Below, piece after piece: positions 1-10,420 of a stretch of 60,000 nt of DNA (the first letter of the stretch is position 1; every line of letters starts with the position of its first letter). Made by a program: the position numbers and the translations under genes. The notes beneath the pieces are model-generated. The model was not told where the DNA came from, did not search any database, and worked only from the letters and a program-made list of their open reading frames with translations. The stretch is taken from NCBI GenBank assembly GCA_030704615.1, contig CM060733.1, positions 28,088,001 to 28,148,000 on the forward strand, given 5' to 3'. Source of the stretch: Takakia lepidozioides (lineage: Eukaryota; Streptophyta; Takakiopsida; Takakiales; Takakiaceae).

Positions 1-1240
1 CTGCGGCACTCTTGAAGAAAGAGTTTTCTGGCCCAAACTGAGGGAGGAGGCAGAGGAGTATGTCAAGACATGCACCACATGCAACAAAAAAACCGGAGCG
101 AGTACAAAAAGCAAGCGGGGCTGTTTACAACCCTTGCCGATTCCAGAGGGGACTTGGGAAAGCGTCTCGATGGATTTCATGACTGCTATGCCGCTTGTCA
201 AAAATTCGATGCAATCATGGTGGTGGTGGATAGGTTCAGTAAAATGGGCCATTTCATCCCCACCAAAGAGACGGCAACGGCGCAGGAGACATGGCGACTT
301 TACTTTGCCCACGTCTTAAAGCATCATGGAGTCCCGAAGGATATTGTCTCGGACCGCGATCCAAAGTTTACGAGTAAATTTTGGAGGACACTTTGGAAGA
401 AGATGGGACGAGGCTGAAGATGAGCACCGCCTTCCGACCTACGACCAACGGCCAAGCAGAAAGAGTGAATTCCGTAGTGAGCAGATCTTGCGGAATTACG
501 TGTCGGCAGACCAAACAGACTGGGTGGAACACTTAGACGCGGCAGAGTTCTGATTATAATTAATAAACACAGAACACTCCGCAACGGGAGAGTTTCTCCT
601 TTCGTATTGGTCTATGGAAAAGCACCTCTGTGCTGACAAGTTGGGCCGCCCAGGACGTTGAGGAACCGGCAGTAGCGGCGGTACTGGAAGAACGCGAGCG
701 TTGTTGAAGCTCGCAAAGTACAACATTGCCAAAGCTAGGAAACAGTATGAAAGGCAGGCGAATCGGAAGCGGAGGGAAGTGAAGTTGCAGGCACGGAGGT
801 CTGGTTGAACATCAAGAATTTCCGACTACCTCCGGAAGTGAATCCGAAGTTCGTACCTCCGTATGTGGGACCCTTTCACATTCGGAAGGTTATGAATGAG
901 GATGTGTATGAATTGGAGCTGCCGGCAAACAGCAAGGTGCACCCAGTATTCCATGTCTCCATTTTGAAGCCTTACTTCAAATATGAAGCGCGTCCGAATC
1001 GGCATCAAGTGTTACGTCCGCTACCTGTGCTGTGGATCATGAAAATTGAACCTGAGTACGAGGTGGAGGCAGTTTCTTAAGTCGAGGAGGTTCAAGAACC
1101 GAGAAACGGAGTATCTCGTCAAATGAAAGGGCTATCATCATGTGGAGGCATCTTGGGTGCGTGCCTCAGAAATGGGAAACGCATCCGAGGCGGTTGTAGT
1201 TTTCGAAGGGCAACCTCAAAAGCGGAAGAAGCGTTGATGG
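1..1240 (+). pseudogene. Ty3/gypsy element A1: integrase and chromodomain remnant
   Basis: This is the 3' end of the pol gene of a chromovirus-type LTR retrotransposon, which would insert element cDNA into the host genome. Visible in order are the end of the integrase zinc finger (CTTC near 70-80), the core around WESVSMDF (about 158-180), [12 protein letters not shown] (about 220-255), the second catalytic Asp in VSDRDPKF (about 345-365), and a C-terminal domain ending HPVFHVSILKP (about 940-970). After that comes a chromodomain, where the tryptophan expected in an LVKWKG-type motif is a TGA stop (about 1124-1126). Frameshifts at about 190-220, 410, 550 and 780, plus the stop, make it non-functional. 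It belongs to the same family as the minus-strand element at 21.9-26.4 kb. The 5' part lies outside the window. Confidence 0.9.
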
Positions 1241-1271
1241 GGACATCAACCTTGGAGCGTGGGGGGGGAAA

Positions 1272-2870
1272 TGCATGCTTAGCCCGGCTTAGCTAGCTTA
1301 GGAATCCGATTGCAAAAACTTGTATTGTACAAAAAATTGTTATAAAGGAAATGGGTTCCAAATTTTGTGCGTCCTATTTTGTTTGGAATGGTGATGCATG
1401 GTGTGGTTGGCTGTGTGTAGAATGCATGCTAGCTTACAAAAGTGGGAGAGGTAAATTGGGTTAATCGTGTGTTTGCGCAGTGCCGAAATCGGGTGACTCC
1501 CATCCAAGGGGCAAAGAAACTTGCACCTTCTTTGGGAGTTCACGTGCTAGTGCGCACCTGGCGCATGCGCATACTATAACTACGCTACCGAGGGGGTTGC
1601 TTGTAGTGCGGGCTAACGCGGAAGCTACGGCTTCCGTTCACGTACTATAATCGTGTAGCCTCGGGACGAAGTCGTAGTGCGGCTTCGGCGTGTTCCCGTA
1701 CCTCAGGCCAGCATTCCAAGGCGGACCCAATTGTAGTGATTGGGGCGCACGGTTGATTCAAGGTTATCTTCCTAGTCAAAGAGGGTTCCAGGTGAACCCT
1801 TGCTCAAGGTGAGGCAAAAGGGGAATGCAGAGCGGTCGCAAGCAATGTTGTTGCAGTAAGGCGATTCGATCCTCGGGGAGCGTTCCTTGGCCTTGAAGTA
1901 GGCCAAGAAGAGTGCACTGAGAGGAGCTGGAGAGGCTCCACCCTTGGCCGGGACTTGGAGGAAGTCGGCCGAACTAGCTAGTGAGAGTAGAGTCAAGTGT
2001 GGGGTTTGGTTCTTTGCCATGGGACGCCATGGTACGGAAACAAACTCCTTGATGTGGGATGCCACAACTTGGATGTTCGTTTCTACAAAATGGACAAGTC
2101 GATGAGGACATCGACTCCCTGTTGGTAGGGGTGTGTATCGCGGCCCTTTGCCTTGAGGGCAGGGGGGTCGGGACACATAAGGGGCTGCCCCTGTGGTGGG
2201 GGCAGCGCCAGCGATAGGTATGGGGGGGCTGAAGCACCCTTGAGTGCCCAGGCACTCAAGGAGGCGGAGGCGCTCACTAGGTGGAGCCCGCACACCGGGT
2301 TGCGGTGGGGGTGGGGGTGGCTCCACAAGGGGTGGTGGTAGCTTAGCGGGACTTAGTGGGGGTGGCATAGGACTCACCATGGGGGCGGAGACCTCGTGGT
2401 GGGAGTCGTGGGGAGTCTTGGGACTCATCACGGTCCATAGGGGCCGTGGTGAGTGGGCCAAGACTCACCGTGACTCATCACCGGGAGTCGAGGGTTTTCG
2501 TGGTGGTTCGCCATAAAATGGCATGGCTGGTTGTGAAACCCCCGCAGACAGCTACAGAAGTATATATAAGGGGAGTAGTGACCCCGAGAACGGTGCAAGC
2601 CCGTTGGTGACCAAAAACTAGTGAGTAAGCGAGCGAGCCGGAAAGCGACCAAAGAGTGGGGAGCTGTTCCGGACTGCCATCTACCAAAGGGAATTCCACT
2701 AGGCCCAAATAGGTGGAGGGTTTAGTGGGAGAGCGAAGGGGGGACCGTTATGTCCCGGTGAGCAGCCGAAGCTCCAAGTTGGCCTGGCGGCCAGGTTGGG
2801 AGTCAGGCGCGCGCATCAAAGCGAGTAACTATGACTTGAAGGGGAGCTTACCGAAGTGAGGTGCGCGACA
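1272..2870 (+). repeat. 3' LTR of gypsy element A1
   Basis: A G8A3 polypurine run (1261-1271) directly precedes TGCATGC, and the repeat ends in GCGCGACA, giving TG...CA ends and a length of about 1.6 kb. A TATA box (TATATATAAG) lies at 2561-2570. The part from about 2130 to 2870 is nearly collinear, in reverse complement, with 25,634-26,365, the LTR of the inverted A2 element. Immediately after the last base, gypsy element B begins in mid-RNase H, so A1 inserted into B. The 5' LTR and its flanking duplication are outside the window. Confidence 0.85.
2561..2570 (+). promoter_or_regulatory. TATA box within the A1 LTR
   Basis: TATATATAAG lies about 300 bp before the end of the LTR. The same motif is conserved in inverted orientation in the A2 LTR (25,934-25,941). 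It is the likely core promoter of the element family. Confidence 0.55.
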
Positions 2871-3249
2871 CCTCGAGTATTTTATGAGTGTTCGTGTTTT
2901 AAATCGACGTCAAGCAAGATGGAGTATGTCACTAGCAAGGTTTGATTTTGTTATTACCTACCGTCCCGGACATCTTCAAGGAAAACTAGATGCTCTTTCT
3001 CGACGATTGTATCTTGCGCCAAAGGAAGGGGATGCAGCTTTTGACCAACAAAAATTCATTATTTTGAAACCAGCAAATCTCCAATTGAATATGCTATCCA
3101 TGTCCACCTATGACGATGCAGTGATCATAAAGGAGATTTAGGAAGCACTGAAGAGCGACCAATTTGCTACGACACTACGAAGTCAATTAAATCGACCTCG
3201 AGACAATCCACGTGTTACAAACGACTTTGAGTTCAAAGATGACTTATTT
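2871..3249 (+). pseudogene. Ty3/gypsy element B, part 1: RNase H end and linker
   Basis: The reading frame runs through [17 protein letters not shown], then [10 protein letters not shown] (about 2940-2975) and DALSRR (about 2990-3007). These are hallmarks of the end of the RNase H domain in gypsy pol. The frame continues to FEFKDDLF at 3249 with one stop at 3139-3141. It starts abruptly at the end of the A1 LTR, so the upstream pol gene was displaced. It stops at the left end of TIR element C and resumes, in a compatible frame, at 5,877. Confidence 0.85.
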
Positions 3250-5876
3250 TGTAGTGTGAATGCAGGGGGGTGACATTGAAATTTTTGTTTTTACTCACTG
3301 AGATTCTGCATTTCTACAAAGGAAGGGCCCTGGTACCAATGTGAAAATAGGTTGAGTTGTCACTGTAATTTATTCCATACATGTTTCTAGGTTACATCAT
3401 GGGAACGATGGGGCACTCTTGGCCAGGATGAAAATGCTCAATTTATTTCATACATGCTATGGGCGGAATTCATCCCTGCCTACAGGTTATTTCATGGGCA
3501 CACTATGCTGATACTTTGCCAGGATGAAAGTGGCTAAGTCATGACCAGACGTATTTTCATCCGGAGGATGAATGGATTACATCCATGCTTACTGGATGAC
3601 TCCCAGGAACGAGGACGAAGGATCCAGTGCCAAGGATGCAATGAATTTGTGATTAACTCTGTTAATGAAACCTAGCACGTTTTCCGTTCGTGAAAATGGA
3701 TGACTTTCATCACTGGCGGTTACCCTAGAAACGCGGGACGAGGAAGACGAAGGGGAAGATGACGGGGGCTCTAAGCAAATGTTGCAAACAGTGGAATTGG
3801 CATGGCATTGTGTCAAGGGCGATTGCATCTACACTGGGGCATTCTGGCTTGCATTAAGGGAAGTTTTAATGTAGAGGATAAGGGCACAGCTTGGTAATCT
3901 GTGCAGCAGGGGAAGCGGTGCCACCATCTTCTTGGTAATGATCAATTTCTGGAGGATATACTTACAGGGAGATCGGTGTGGCATGCGATGGAGCAATCAG
4001 TTAACAGGCGGTGCCGTCGCTGCTATGGTGAATGGGTAGCTTAGGGCTTGCTGGAGGATAATCGTGCAGGGAACAGCTTGGAAGAGTTGTGCTCAAGCCA
4101 GGTGAAGGGAGGCGGTGCTGTCACTAATCTTGTGCACCCACTAGAGCCGCCATTGCCTTGATGAACATGATCATGGGAGGATGAGCTTGCAAGGAAAACG
4201 GCCAGCTGCCAGAGAACAGGGAGGTGGGGTTGCTGGCACAGTCAATGGAGAGTTAGGATGAGGAGCAGCTCGACATAATGAGCATCTGCCAGAGCGAATG
4301 AGGGATTGGCTTGTGGATGGTGACTCAGGTTATCTGTAAATAAGGAGGCAAAGAGTGAAATGTACAAAGCAAGAAGCTTTCAGATGATGACTGTCTTCTT
4401 GTTATAAGATCATATTAGATCTTAGGGTAGATTAGCAGAGATGGTGGGATAGGGTAATTAGTTGGTAAGCGACAGGGTTACTGCCAATGACTGAAGCAGA
4501 GCCGTCACGACTCACTGAACGCTTGAATCGACGAATATCTGAAAGGTAGAGTGGCAGAGCGATGACAGGATCTGACATGCATAGATCTTTGTTTTTACAA
4601 CGTGGCATCCAGACGACAAGAGGAGTTAGGGTAGCTGCTGACAGAGATGGTGAGGTGCCATTTCGGGCAGGCAATCCCACCGCTTCACCTGGAGTATAAG
4701 ACAGCTAAGTTCGTAGATGCATGGCTCTTCTCTCAGACTTAGGAATAGTGGCTTCTTTTTCACTTAGGAATAGTTGTTGTTGCTTGGACTTAGGAGCTCT
4801 CAAGCAAGACTGATGTAGGAGATAAGATTTTGAGAAATGGAATGGAGGTGGTCTGACTTCAAACTAGGGAGATTGTAGAGAGGATGTGAGAGGATGCATA
4901 TGTCCCTGGGGATATTGATTAGAGGGCAGATGCAGTCCCACCATAGTCACTGAGTGTATGATATTTCTTTTGTTTTAGATCAACTGTTTCCACTAGCGTG
5001 AATCTGGACCCAATGTTGCATTGAAGATTGATGTCAAATGTACATGCAATTTTGAGCACAGTAGAGCACAAACCAGTAGGATTAGCTGCCTTTTTAACAA
5101 TAGAAAGATGAGGGTGATGGTGTTTCATTGGAGAACTAGGGTATCCTGAATTTATGTGGCATGCATACATTAGAGGGATGAAGTGGAAAATTATCTTAAG
5201 TTGTTTAGTGTAGTTGCCTTACTGAAGCTGAAACCTAAAGTTTGATCCCAGAATGAAGGATTTAGTTTGGGAACTCTGTTGGTTCAAAGCTGAATGCAAA
5301 AATGTAAGGATGGGGTAGAATGTAGATATAGATAATGGGCTCTTTATCACTGACTGACAGACCTAAATTGTCTCTGAAAGCAATCAGAATGGAGGGCCTT
5401 GTTTGGGAAGAGAGAATGACCAAATAGGGAATGTGGGGCATCCTTGAGATATCAAATCACAAATTTTGTATCTGGTCTTGCTGGATGTGTTGCCTTGGTG
5501 TAATTGCACAGCATGTAGGAAGGGTGCAGTGTTCTACATGATACCCAAGGAATATTTTGTCATACAAGGGTGAGAAAAGAAATCTGGAGAGCTGCACAGA
5601 AACAGGAAGAACGAAGGGATAACCAGTTGTAAGCTGAGAGATAGAAATGGAGAAGCTTCCCAGTCCCATCCATGTTTTCTCTTCCGCTGCGGCATGGATG
5701 AGGGCATCTGGTCTCTGGTTACGAACAGTAAAGGGTCAATGATTGAGGATAGTGAGTTAGGGTAGCAAACTTGTCTTCACTAGGGTGTAGTGAGCTGGGG
5801 TAGCAAGCTTCTTTGCATTACGAACCAGATTTAGATTTTTACAGAAGGGATTCATGCCCTTCTTTTTCACACTACA
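3250..5876. mobile_element. 2.6 kb non-autonomous TIR DNA transposon (element C)
   Basis: The left end reads TGTAGTGTGAA and the right end reads TTCACACTACA, its exact reverse complement, so there is an 11-bp terminal inverted repeat. It is flanked by ATTT at 3246-3249 and 5877-5880, a 4-bp target duplication (5 bp if the end base is assigned differently). Removing the element and one ATTT rejoins the gypsy B reading frame. No ORF in the interior resembles a transposase or any protein I recognise, so the copy is probably non-autonomous. The termini are not those of CACTA elements, which begin with CACTA rather than end with it. The superfamily is not assigned. Confidence 0.75.
3356..3535. repeat. 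Imperfect tandem duplication inside element C
   Basis: Two units of about 85-95 bp share the order: T-rich ATTTATTCCATACATG-like stretch, then TCATGGG, then a GCCAGGATGAAA-like end. They are diverged by substitutions and small indels. No function is evident. Confidence 0.5.
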
Positions 5877-6938
5877 ATTTTATTTCAATGGACTTCTCTA
5901 TGTACCTCCAGGACCTACACGACTTCGAATTCTTCAAACATGGCATGAAGCTGCAGGACATTTCGGCTTCAACAAAATAATGGAATTGATATCCAGGGAC
6001 TATTGGTGGCCGCAAATGTGGAAACTCGTGAAAGAATTTATAAAATCTTGCGACACGTGTGCTAGAGGGAAGGGACCACGACATCGACCTTACGGCCTTC
6101 TTCAACCATTACCCATTCACAAGGGTCCATGGTCATCCGTGTCTATGGACTTTATTACGGACCTTCCAATCTCCAAGACCACAGATTCAATCCTAGTTAT
6201 TGTAGATCGTTTTACGAAGATGACACATTTCATTCCGACGGTTACCGGCGAGGAAACTGCAAGACTCTTCCTTAAGAATATTTACCGCATTTATGGACTC
6301 CCGAAGGACATCGTATCTGATCGATGACCACAGTTCATATCAAATTTCTGGAGGGGATTATTTCACATATTGGATACTAAGATCAACTTTTCTACAACTA
6401 ATCATCCAGAGACTGATGGTCAAACCGAACGTGTAAACCAGATTTTGGAGCAGTATCTTCGCTGTACGATAAATTATCACCAAGATAATTGGACGGACCT
6501 TCTGTAATTGGCTGAGTTTGCCTACAACAACACTATACATTCTTCGACCCAGCAAACTCAATTTTTCTCCAATTATGGTCATCATCCTCGAGCAAACCCT
6601 TTCCACATGAAGACTGTTGGAAACCCTGCTGCAGAAAACCTTGCTACTCATCTTGCTACGATTCACAAGGAGCTTACATTCCACCTCGCAGAAGCTCAAA
6701 AACGATACAAGGAGTATGCAGATCAACGTCGCCAACTCCAACCCCAGTTCAAGGTCGGAGATTGTGTGTGGCTTCTTCGACGGGACATACAAACCTCGTG
6801 ACCATCAAAGAAGTTGGATTATCAACGCCTGGGCCCATTCAAAATTATTCGACAAGTAAATCCGGTCAGTTTTCGGCTTGAACTCCCACGAAGTATGCGC
6901 ATCCATCCAGTCTTTCATGTTTCATTAATGGAGTTGTA
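5877..6938 (+). pseudogene. Ty3/gypsy element B, part 2: integrase
   Basis: The frame resumes after element C and runs through YVPPGPTRLRIL, an HHCC zinc finger (WHEAAGHFGF at about 5942-5970, then CDTCARGK at about 6050), the core with MDFITDLP (about 6147), VSDR (about 6313-6325) and the third acidic residue in TDGQTERVNQ (about 6412-6440). It ends near [11 protein letters not shown] (6,904-6,936). Stops at 6325-6327 and 6505-6507 and a frameshift near 6795 inactivate it. The chromodomain expected next is missing here; it appears 14.4 kb further on, at 21,306, after a TIR element. Confidence 0.9.
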
Positions 6939-6968
6939 AACCCTATTTTAACTAATTCTGGACTTTTG
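6939..6968 (+). repeat. Left terminal inverted repeat of the 14.4 kb element
   Basis: It starts AACCC, followed by TATTTTAACTAATTCT and GGACTTTTG. The right end differs at three of 30 positions. The preceding TGTA (6935-6938) is the left copy of the target duplication. An AT-rich subterminal stretch follows, with a small palindrome around 7000-7022. Confidence 0.8.
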
Positions 6969-7200
6969 GCTTAAATCCGGACCAAACTTAATATGTATTT
7001 GAATTAAAATTAATTCAAATGTTAATAATGTCTTGGTTAGTAATATGTGATTGAACTTTGTGAGATTACAAGTGATGTCATACTTGCTTCAAAATGTAAC
7101 ATATAAGATGTCCATTTGACATTGAAGTGTTTGTGAAGTTGCAGTGTAACTGAACAATTCATTGAACGTCGATTGGGAAGTCGAATGATGTAATATTACA
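6969..7200. other. AT-rich left subterminal region, no gene seen
   Basis: The stretch is rich in TTAAT/ATTAA runs and includes TTTGAATT...AATTCAAAT (about 6999-7021), a short inverted repeat. Subterminal regions like this often hold transposase-binding sites, but no specific site can be claimed. No coding potential is seen. Confidence 0.4.
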
Positions 7201-7460
7201 TTATGTTACGGTGGCCAGGCACAAGGTATAGGCCAAAGACAAGCTCAACATGGCCAAGGACGCGGAGGTCAGGGTGTTGACCAAGGCATGAACCATAACG
7301 GACTCATTCCTCCAGCTATGGTACAGCCTTCTGCATGACTCTTGATGCCTCAAGTGCAAATCAAGCGCCCGCTTATGTGCGACCTGTTCGGAACTCATCT
7401 TAATCGACTTCTTGATCAAGTCCTTGAACATCTCGCATTCTGTGCACTTAGCAAAGGTGC
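7201..7460 (-). pseudogene. Fragment of a possible transposase-like protein (C..C and RLYHSW pattern)
   Basis: Reading on the minus strand from about 7460, the frame shows AKCTECEMFKDLI, a lysine-rich stretch, then DLHLRHQESCRRLYHSWRNESV before it becomes low-complexity near 7250. The combination of a CxxC pair, HxxHQE and an R.LY..WR segment recalls, from memory, uncharacterised plant and algal transposase-like proteins related to DUF7869. That is pattern recall, not a search result. An ATG at 7429-7431 lies within the frame. The expected catalytic core downstream is absent, so this would be a remnant exon. It is the leftmost coding-like piece inside the 14.4 kb element and points the same way as the 8.2-9.0 kb ORF. 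Confidence 0.35.
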
Positions 7461-7581
7461 TTCATGTTTTCCGAACCTCCACGTTAAGAAATATTCGATT
7501 CCGTATACGGCTTAGCTGGCTGCGAGACTCATTTCAAACCGAGCAGTCTGTTTGTCTGCACCCCAACTCCCCAATAATGTC

Positions 7582-7605
7582 AACGTCCACTGGGCAGTGG
7601 AGGTT
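7582..7605. repeat. 24-nt palindrome, copy 1
   Basis: Arms AACGTCCACT and AGTGGAGGTT around centre GGGC, with one arm mismatch (C to G at arm position 4). It marks the 3' border of the minus-strand unit 7606-9003, which has a second palindrome at its other border. Confidence 0.8.
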
Positions 7606-7940
7606 CTACAAAATGGAAGAACAAGAAAACATGATGGCATCAAAAAGAATAAAATCATCCACAATATTTTGAAAAACGAAAGGGGACAACGAATAAAAGT
7701 CACCTCGTTAGACTCCTCTCGAATTCTTTTCCAGTTCATTTCGGGTGGCAAAATTCTCAAAGTATCCTGACGTCCCTCTCCAATGCAACGTGTTTTGTGA
7801 GGCATAAGGTCAGTATTGGCATTGATAATAGACATAATATTCCCCTCTGCCTGGAGTGTCCCTGGTCGCGGCCGCTTGACGCCACGATTTCCGTGGAAAG
7901 ATGACAAATAGCCCTCTTTACTGAGCTTTTTGTACTCCAT
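7606..7940 (-). pseudogene. Unrecognised minus-strand ORF remnant
   Basis: An open frame (from 7940 on the minus strand) encodes a basic, glycine-containing segment (GNRGVKRPRPG) followed by a hydrophobic, probably non-coding end. It lies downstream of, and in the same orientation as, the 8.2-9.0 kb ORF and may be a 3' exon of the same gene. I recognise no family. Confidence 0.25.
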
Positions 7941-8217
7941 GTACGTTGACCTTCCAATTCCGTGTATTATCCACCATGCTTTCTCACAAACATCAACACC
8001 TTCTATCGTAACATATCACATGCGCGATGACCCATCCATAATGTGAAGTCGTTTTGAAACATTCAATCCAAGTTCTCTTCTCTCATCGAATGACGAACCC
8101 CAAAATGCAGTACAAATTGCCAAGGTTTTTCTCCAATCAAAATACTGACAGCACTGAAGCTTGCACCAAGGTTTGCTGCTCACCGACCTCACTTCATCCA
8201 AAAGTAAGATTTTTCTT

Positions 8218-8994
8218 TCAGTTTTTTGAGTCCTCCATATTGGATGGATTCTTCTTCCTAGTAAAATGCATGTATGTTGCTTTCAATACGCCTGTACCAT
8301 GGTCATCATTCTCCATGTCACTGCATGATCGTAGGAAATTTTCGAGATCAACGGAGAGTATCCGGCCATTTTCAAGAAGTCTTGTTTTTGTTAACAGCCA
8401 TTTCACAATCGACATCAGTGAACCGGACTCTCCAGAGATTGTTCTGGTGACCAGAACCCCAACATCGTCCTCTCCGAGTTTGTCATTCAGAATGATCTCG
8501 TTAGGAATGCATGCCTGCATTCGGCCTTCGAACAAGGCGTTTCCGTCCTCCCCAAGAAGAAGACACTGCAAGTTTCTCCAACAATCTCTCCCCAGACCTG
8601 CAAGCAGATCCCCTTCAGTCTCACCGTTGGACAGAATATCATTGCTTTCAGTGCTTTGACATTGATAATCACTATCTTCTGTGATGGAATGACATCCTGG
8701 GTTTCTTAGGGATGCTGAATCCACAGTTTCATGCGTGCGAACAAAGGACACGTCCCACACAACTGGAGTCCCAATCACCTCCTTCAATGTGTCAGCATCC
8801 ATGTGTCGATAAGACAGAGGACAGGAGCTGAATGCGTCATCACAAAAGATCAGGGTAACTGAAATGGTGGACGAACACAAGTGGTGTCCGTGGCAAGTTC
8901 CATCCCTAGAAACATTCAGGCAATCTCCTGAGGCAACAACTGAAGGAGATCCAGGAAGCGACAGAAACACACTTTGGCCTACTTGGAACCCCAT
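8218..8994 (-). CDS. DUF8039-like protein, possible transposase-associated ORF
   Basis: This ORF of about 258 aa (first ATG at 8992-8994; the frame is open a few codons further) begins with a region patterned like the domain often found at the end of plant CACTA-type transposase proteins. Visible are VFLSLPGS, VVASG, HGHHLC, then PLSYRHMDADTLKEVIGTPVVWDVSFV (about residues 5-90), matching the spacing 'hydrophobic strand, VA.G, HG..L, ...L...IG..V.W...V'. The remainder is acidic and serine-rich and I do not recognise it. A palindrome sits just upstream of the start (9004-9027), and another lies beyond the downstream piece. The DUF8039 link is from memory and uncertain. It could supply DNA binding for the host transposon, but no catalytic residues are visible. 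Confidence 0.45.
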   Translation of the reverse strand: MGFQVGQSVFLSLPGSPSVVASGDCLNVSRDGTCHGHHLCSSTISVTLIFCDDAFSSCPLSYRHMDADTLKEVIGTPVVWDVSFVRTHETVDSASLRNPGCHSITEDSDYQCQSTESNDILSNGETEGDLLAGLGRDCWRNLQCLLLGEDGNALFEGRMQACIPNEIILNDKLGEDDVGVLVTRTISGESGSLMSIVKWLLTKTRLLENGRILSVDLENFLRSCSDMENDDHGTGVLKATYMHFTRKKNPSNMEDSKN

Positions 8995-9003
8995 GAAGTT
9001 AGT

Positions 9004-9027
9004 AACCTCCACTGGGCAGTGGAGGTT
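9004..9027. repeat. 24-nt palindrome, copy 2 (perfect)
   Basis: Arms AACCTCCACT and AGTGGAGGTT around GGGC; a perfect 10-bp stem. It lies at the 5' border of the minus-strand ORF at 8218-8994. Confidence 0.85.
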
Positions 9028-9270
9028 CAGTAAAATCCTATTGCAGGATTGAAGATTAACTGAAGGAAAGAACGTCGTGCCACCGAAAGGAGAAACTTTA
9101 AGTATAACTTTTTCGACGGTTTAGAATGAGAAAAACAATATGGATTGAAAAAGTAAAGTCAATGTTTGGATCTACACTGGGACTGATGAAACACATTGGA
9201 ATTAAATTGGAGTATGAAGGCGGAGTATAGACTACATCGATCTGAACTGTCAGATGAAGTCACAAATGCC

Positions 9271-9294
9271 AACCTCCACTGGAGAGTGGAGGTT
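9271..9294. repeat. 24-nt palindrome, copy 3 (perfect arms)
   Basis: Arms AACCTCCACT and AGTGGAGGTT around centre GGAG. The stem is perfect although the centre differs from copies 1 and 2. Confidence 0.85.
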
Positions 9295-9395
9295 GGATGA
9301 TATCTGTTGATGAAATCAACCACATGGATGAACAATGGATAATGAAGAAGCCCTCTATAGATGAAAAATTGATTCTATGGATGGATGAATATTAA

Positions 9396-9419
9396 TGTGG
9401 CGACTGCCCAGTGGAGGTT
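9396..9419. repeat. 24-nt palindrome, copy 4 (half-site)
   Basis: The right arm AGTGGAGGTT and centre GCCC are intact. The left arm keeps only CGACT, which carries the same C-to-G change at arm position 7 seen in other copies. Confidence 0.6.
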
Positions 9420-10326
9420 TGGGAGTAACTTTAGACAAACAAAAGGAAGTTTAGCTGGTGCACATGGAGAGTACACAAAAAAATGAGAATCATACTATCC
9501 TACGTGAGAAATGTGCAGTTGACATCTGAGACTAAGGAAGCAGGGAGAGACTCAGAGGCTGCTTCAGAAGTACCCTATGGGCAGAGTGGTGCAGGACAGA
9601 CAAAGAGATACACGTTGTCCAGAGAGGTGCAGGATGTCCAGAGAGGTGCGTGAGAGAAAAGCAAGTGAGAGGTTCAAAGTGGGAAGTTGGTGTTGTGTGG
9701 AGTCGGACGTTATATAGAGGTGACATGTAATTTTCATCTTTGAATCGCTCCAATGGCAGTGTGGTATGCTTTCTCTCCCGGATCGATTGTGGCCACCGTG
9801 GATTAAGGCGGAATCGAACGGCTTATTTCATTCGCGAAATCACAGTTTCATTGAAAGTGTGCACAATTTTCCATTTATTGACAGCAGCCATTGTCACATT
9901 AATTATGGAACAAACGATAACAGCCGCGATCAGACTGAATTCTATCGTACTTGTACGTTAGTAGGACTACAAGTCTGGCATCATAATCGTGCGGCTCTGA
10001 CAGCAGACTATGGAATAAGCGTGAAGGATGTCGATTCTGACAAGTGGCTTGGAGAAATGAAGTCAGGCGGCTAATCGCCACCACTTATTCTGGAGTGCAC
10101 ATTAACAATCGATCATTATAATTAGCTGGGAGGAATCCGGAGGTGAACCATAAAGCACTTTGAGATTGTTCTGTTTATATTTATCGTGTTGTTACAGTGA
10201 ATAAAACACTTGGGCAGGGCGGGGCATTTCATGCCGGTGCATTGCATTGGACAGCGAGAGCGGTGCATTACAGGTGTGCGGAATGCTTTGCCGTGCATTG
10301 CTTGCTTGCACATGTTTAATGTAGGG

Positions 10327-10420
10327 ATGGACCCCTCGTGTCGAGTATCCCTCGATAAATGGGCAGTCCCTATGGTGGCTCTGGACCTTAAATCGAGGAA
10401 TGCCCGACACGAGGGGCCAT
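10327..10420. ncRNA. Foldback of about 95 nt, possible miRNA-type precursor or small inverted-repeat element
   Basis: The left arm (10,327-10,356) holds CCCCTCGTGTCG and CCTCGAT. The right arm (10,392-10,420) holds ATCGAGG and CGACACGAGGGG. They pair along nearly 30 bp with a few mismatches and a bulge, leaving a loop of about 35 nt. The size and near-complete pairing resemble plant miRNA hairpins, but a decayed MITE would look the same. It lies in the noncoding centre of the 14.4 kb element. Confidence 0.4.

Noticed and set aside
1772-2461. 229-codon proline-rich minus-strand ORF
   Set aside because: It lies within the A1 LTR and arises from GC-rich LTR repeats; the matching region in the A2 LTR does not keep the frame.
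3250-5876. CACTA-superfamily assignment of element C
   Set aside because: TAGTG and CACTA are present at the ends but in the wrong orientation, and the duplication is 4-5 bp rather than 3 bp.
8054-8659. 201-codon plus-strand ORF
   Set aside because: It is antisense to the better supported DUF8039-like minus-strand ORF and has a low-complexity, serine-rich composition.
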